NCBI GenBank assembly: GCA_027579435.1
Contig: JANBPK010000869.1
Coordinates: 33,758-97,757, forward strand
Source: Candolleomyces eurysporus
Taxonomy: Eukaryota; Basidiomycota; Agaricomycetes; Agaricales; Psathyrellaceae
DNA length: 64,000 bases
Direction: 5' to 3'
This document shows, piece by piece, positions 59,849 through 64,000 of this stretch. Position numbers and translations under genes: made by a program. The notes beneath the pieces were generated by a model that worked only from the letters and a program-made list of their open reading frames with translations, ran no database searches and had not been told where the DNA came from. How positions within the stretch are numbered: the stretch's first letter is position 1; every line of letters starts with the position of its first letter.

Positions 59849-61702
59849 CTATTACACTTGCAATTTAACTTGATACCTGTGGTCAATGGGCTGATGCTTT
59901 GCACAGCAGTTTGCTGAGGCATTTTAGCATGCGTGGGCTTTGGGATTCTACTCAGCTCTTTGGGTGCTTGGGTCTAAAGCTATACAATGGTGAGGTGCAG
60001 AACAGAAGAATAATGTGCATGGGAAAGACATACTGGATCAAGTGCTGGAGCTTAAAGCTCACCATCAATGCAAAAGCTTGGTGGCAAAGGCTCAAGGTAA
60101 CAATGTACCTGAGTCAAAATGCCTTGGAACCTTTCAATTTCTGACCCTGTTCATGGAAAACAACAAATTCCCAGTTCCAAGCTTGCCAGTGCCGATAGCA
60201 TTTGCAACTTTGGATTGAATTCTCATCAAGATATTGGAGTGGGCTTGAGTGGCTGTGGTGAGGGATGGAAGGAATCTCTTGTTGCTAGCACCCACAGACA
60301 GGCCTGTGGGCAAGGTGCTGATTGCCAAATTGGGCTCTGTATCTGCACCTGTGGCCACCTGTACCCACTTACCTGGCAAGTAGGGCCCAGCTGTTAAATA
60401 CTATCAGCATTCTCCAATCCTCTTATCCACTATCCACAAACACTTCCAAATATGCAGCAGAATAACATTGTATTAAATATACACAGCAGCATCTATATGA
60501 ATGCAACATTTGGTCACAAAGAGAGAGACTGAAATGAGGATACCAGTGAGTGATGGCAACATGGTATGAATATACATCAACATGTGATCAAGTATGTACT
60601 ATGCATAGGTGCGACAACAATGGAACAAGTCCGGAAAAGTGAATAAAGAGAAAAAGTGAGAGAGATAGAGAGATAGAGGAGTCAGATAGAGAGATGGATA
60701 GAGGAGGGGCATGGCTCCCCCAAAAGTGAAACACAAAAGAGGGACCCATTCATCTAACAAGAATGCATGTATGGTGCGTGCGGATGCATGGCCCACAGCA
60801 CAAGAAAGTAAATTCAAACTGACAGCGATAGTCAAAAGAGGAGGCGAAATGAATTCAGCAACATGCACAACAAATAAAGAAGTGATAAAAAAGCAAATAT
60901 TTCACAGCAAAATGGAGTGCAACAAATAGTAACAATGATAGTGCAAATGAAGAAATAAGTGATGAATATGCAACACAGAAGAGGAGAGAATAAAAAGATG
61001 AATCTANTTTTTTTGTTGTCTAACCCCCGAAATAGCAAGGGGGCAATATCCCATTCCACCGACAAACCGAACTGACAGAGCACCGAGCAACCAAGCAATC
61101 GACCGAGAGCAACAAACAGCAGCAACCATCCAATACAGCAAACGACATCAACGACCGACGCGACCAGACCAATGGACCCAAAGACGATATGATAGCAAGC
61201 AATTATAAGTGTGGTGTTGTTGGTGGTGAATAATATGGATACAGAAGATTACGATTATGATGAATGCTGATGTGGGTAATCTTGCCGTACGAGTGAAGAG
61301 ATGATTCCAAAAGAGTGACGTTGTATCGATACAGTAAGGACCGTGTTGCAATGCAGATGATGCCGAAGAGAGAGAAGGGAAACGATTGAAATGAGTGTGT
61401 GATTCCCGAATACCAATGCTGGATGGATGGATCATATGATGATACAGAAATTCGAATGCACGACGAGAGGTGTCGCAGGATTAGGGCAATGAAATGGCTG
61501 AAAAGGTAACGAGCGTGTGTATCCTGGGAGGGAGCGTAGAGTTGATGGTCCATTATACGATGTCGAGTTAAGATAGATAAGGTAGATTAGGGATTAACAC
61601 GTCTTCAGTCGGTTGGTCGGTCGGTATCTCGGTGAGTCGCTGCTAAGAGAACTTGCATTGAGTAACAATTCAAGCGAGAAAGAGAACAACGAAAAACTCA
61701 CC
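59849..61702. repeat. AT-rich leader of repeat unit 3
   Basis: Matches 2584-4437 and 21690-23540. It contains the GAGA/GATA repeat at 60644-60710 and a surplus N at 61007. No supportable gene. Confidence 0.7.
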
Positions 61703-64000
61703 TCAAGCAAACTCCTCCTTCCCCATCATCCTCGCCGCGAAATTCCTCAACTTCTTCCCACCCTGACTCTGCTGCTGCTGCGTCCTCAAGCTCCCAAGAC
61801 TAGGCAAGCTCTTCAACCTCAACCTCACCATCATCCTGTCTCTCGCCTTATCCGGGTTCATCACCGCTCCATTGCCGTTGCCATTGGGCACGCTAATCCC
61901 GGGAGGGAAGAGCCCATTAGTCGACGCTGCCGATCCCGGAATCGAGGGCAAGCTGGGACTGGGGGGCCACTCATGCATGCCACCCTGAGCGAAGTCTTTG
62001 GGCGGTACAGGCGGAGGAGGCAACGACGATCCACTGTCATCCGACTTCCTCAACACATCTCCCATTCCCGGTAGTTGCTGTTGTGGAGAATACGACGTGG
62101 CGAACGCGTGCTCGGAAACGTTGAACCCATGCTCCATCCCGGGCGTAGCCGGAGGCGATACCATCCACCCACTCGTACCCGCACCCAACTCCTGGATCCC
62201 TCCTCTGTTCACCAACAAGTTCAGGTTGGACACCGACCGGCTCGTCCTCAAGTTCGGAGACAGGCCGTTGGGACCGATACCGCCGATGATCGAACTTGCT
62301 CGCGACTCGCGTGGACTAGTACCGGCGGTCAAGCTGAAACCTGACGCCAAACTTGAAGGCGTAGGTGGAACACTGTTCCCTACTCCGGTCCCACCACTAA
62401 TGACATTCCCGTAGTCCTCGTCGTCCCACTGCTGACTAATCATCGTCGCCCTCCTGCTTTTACTCTTGCCCTGCGAACCAAACGACTTGAGTGAGGTCCT
62501 ACTCTCCATCCTCGGCAGCGTATGAAGGGGTGGCACAGGTGGCACCGGTGGGACACGTTCACTGGGCAACGCCTCCCAAGCTCCATTGGTCGACCGCAAG
62601 TCAGGCTCAGACGCATTCGTCATGATCTTCCTCTCATGTGCACCCGCGGGAGAGTAGGCAGAGGGCGATGACGTTGTCGTTGAAGGAGACGCAGATGACC
62701 CAGCCGAACCAGACCCAGCCAACTTGGAGAAGAAACTCGCCAACCGGCCCCTACTCTTCCCCTGTCCACTCCCCTCTTCCCCTCCTCCCACATTCCCATC
62801 GCCCCTCCCAAAGCTCTTCCTCTTCTCCTCTCTACTCTTCCTCGTGATCACAGGTGAGCTCGGAGCACTCTTCGACTTGTCCTTCTCCTTCTCGTCCTTC
62901 TTCTCGTCCCTCGACCTCCTCCCCCACCCCATCCGACTCCTCACACTCTCGTTCCCATTCACAACACCACTACCACTCGCCCCGTTGCTCCCATTGCTAT
63001 TCTTCTTCTTCTTCGCCGACCTCACGCTCCCTGCAACGCCCATCATCCCACCCACACTCACACCCATCATCGCCATCCCCATCATAGGCATGAGATCCGG
63101 GTCCTCCAAGTCGTCCTCATTGTCAGAGTAGTCATCGTCAAAGTAGCTCATACTCCTCTCGATCTTCGGAGGCTCCTCTACCGCCTGGTGTCGTTGGTGC
63201 CGTCGCTGGTGGTCGTCATGGACAGCAGGTGCGCTCTGCGGGATAGGCGGCAACGGCGGACTCGTCGGAATAGCTTGCGGCGGCAGGTCCTTCAACACGA
63301 CACTATCCACGCTCCACCTCTTACTACCCCTCACATGGACATGCAGAGCAGGACGGTCCCGGTGAGCTCTCAGCGTATCCTCTCCCTCGCCCAGGTACTC
63401 GCTCGTCCTCCTCGAGCTCCTGAACCCCATATCCTCGTCGTTATCCTCAAAGTGCTGTTGGTGGTGGTGGTGGCGACCATCAAGGTGCTGATCGAATCCC
63501 ATCTCCCGCCTCAACGCCTCAATCTCCTCGTCATGCTCCATCTCCCCGCTCTCCTCACGCTCATGGTACGCACTCCCACTCCCATACCCGTACTCTTCTT
63601 CCTCACTCCTCTCGACCATCGACCTCCGACTCAGCCTCCTAGCCCCGTTCTCGTCCCCAGCTCCTCCAAAGGCAACAGACGCAGCACCCGGCGAAGGAAT
63701 AGGGGAGGGGAACCTAAACGCCCCATTCAACCCCGCCAACATNCCCACATCCAACCCCAAGTCCAGCGGAGGAGCCGGAGGCGGCCTCTTCGGCGGCGGC
63801 CCCAACCTCCTCGCCAAATCCGCCTTGGTCAATATCGGCGCAGCATCCAACAGAGGCGTAACACCCGGAGACGACGGCAGCGAAGGCAGCGGCGGCGACG
63901 ACGGCAGAGCCGGCAGGGGGGGAGACGCCAACGCCTTGGACGGCGACCTCGAATGCGCCTTGGACGACGACCTTGAATGAGCCTTGGACGACGACCTCGA
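61703..64000 (-). CDS. Large disordered Ser/Pro-rich protein, copy 3 (partial)
   Basis: Third copy of the gene at 4438-9045, running off the window edge, so its N-terminal half is not visible. The visible C-terminal part of about 750 codons is the most intact of the three: one open frame from the PPPKRPPPAPP segment through the His run near 63459-63476, the acidic DDDYSDNEDDLEDPD stretch and the Met/Gly segment to the end MMGKEEFA. One N (63743) falls in the frame as an ambiguous residue. Function unknown. That the long frame stays open across the three copies argues this protein is, or recently was, under selection. Confidence 0.75.
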   Translation of the reverse strand, partial: SRSSSKAHSRSSSKAHSRSPSKALASPPLPALPSSPPLPSLPSSPGVTPLLDAAPILTKADLARRLGPPPKRPPPAPPLDLGLDVXMLAGLNGAFRFPSPIPSPGAASVAFGGAGDENGARRLSRRSMVERSEEEEYGYGSGSAYHEREESGEMEHDEEIEALRREMGFDQHLDGRHHHHQQHFEDNDEDMGFRSSRRTSEYLGEGEDTLRAHRDRPALHVHVRGSKRWSVDSVVLKDLPPQAIPTSPPLPPIPQSAPAVHDDHQRRHQRHQAVEEPPKIERSMSYFDDDYSDNEDDLEDPDLMPMMGMAMMGVSVGGMMGVAGSVRSAKKKKNSNGSNGASGSGVVNGNESVRSRMGWGRRSRDEKKDEKEKDKSKSAPSSPVITRKSREEKRKSFGRGDGNVGGGEEGSGQGKSRGRLASFFSKLAGSGSAGSSASPSTTTSSPSAYSPAGAHERKIMTNASEPDLRSTNGAWEALPSERVPPVPPVPPLHTLPRMESRTSLKSFGSQGKSKSRRATMISQQWDDEDYGNVISGGTGVGNSVPPTPSSLASGFSLTAGTSPRESRASSIIGGIGPNGLSPNLRTSRSVSNLNLLVNRGGIQELGAGTSGWMVSPPATPGMEHGFNVSEHAFATSYSPQQQLPGMGDVLRKSDDSGSSLPPPPVPPKDFAQGGMHEWPPSPSLPSIPGSAASTNGLFPPGISVPNGNGNGAVMNPDKARDRMMVRLRLKSLPSLGSLRTQQQQSQGGKKLRNFAARMMGKEEFA

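Noticed and set aside
1..64000. tRNA or rRNA genes
   Set aside because: I found no cloverleaf with a T-loop consensus and no rRNA-like conserved stretch by eye; a covariance-model scan would settle it.

Overview
The window is nuclear DNA from a filamentous fungus, almost certainly a basidiomycete of the Agaricomycetes type. The evidence is short GT..AG introns of about 45-60 bases, NACHT-WD40 (NLR-type) genes, a fungal terpene synthase-like gene, fungalysin (M36) and PI-PLC relics, and a pogo-type transposon with a spliced transposase. I cannot name a species. The GC-rich gene bodies alternate with AT-rich intergenic blocks, and nearly all of the window is paralogous to some other part of it.

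The window is built from a large repeated unit of about 19 kb. Unit 1 runs from about 2584 to 21690, unit 2 from about 21690 to 37010, and unit 3 from about 59850 past the window end. Each unit holds, in order: an AT-rich leader; a large, disordered, Ser/Pro-rich protein gene on the minus strand (4438-9045, 23541-28142, 61703 to the window edge); a graveyard with two decayed fungalysin metalloprotease copies; and a six-exon NLR gene on the plus strand (14456-17835, 33630-37010). A third, more diverged NLR gene (48854-52593) with the same promoter and the same 3' flank precedes unit 3.

Between units 2 and 3 (37.7-47.5 kb) lies sequence not related to the units. It holds a terpene synthase-like gene whose metal-binding motifs are all degenerate, two tandem copies of a block with a Gln/Pro-rich ORF and a broken phosphoinositide-specific phospholipase C, and a decayed zinc alcohol dehydrogenase fragment.

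Because the units can be compared with each other, several mobile elements can be defined by filled versus empty sites: a CACTA-like element (20139-21220, 3-bp TSD), a hAT-like element (54012-55050, 8-bp TSD), a pogo-like element (55310-58279, TA TSD), and small MITEs. One unit also carries a 2.25 kb inversion whose ancestral orientation can be inferred.

The most interesting theme is the NLR locus. NLR1 and NLR2 share an almost identical NACHT body. NLR1 and NLR3 share an almost identical C-terminal tail and downstream flank. The switch between the two relationships falls in the short, internally homogenised WD40 repeats. This fits recombination through the WD40 repeats that both swaps recognition ends and amplifies the unit. 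Many single N symbols appear to be surplus bases compared with the paralogous copy, so several apparent frameshifts are probably assembly artefacts.
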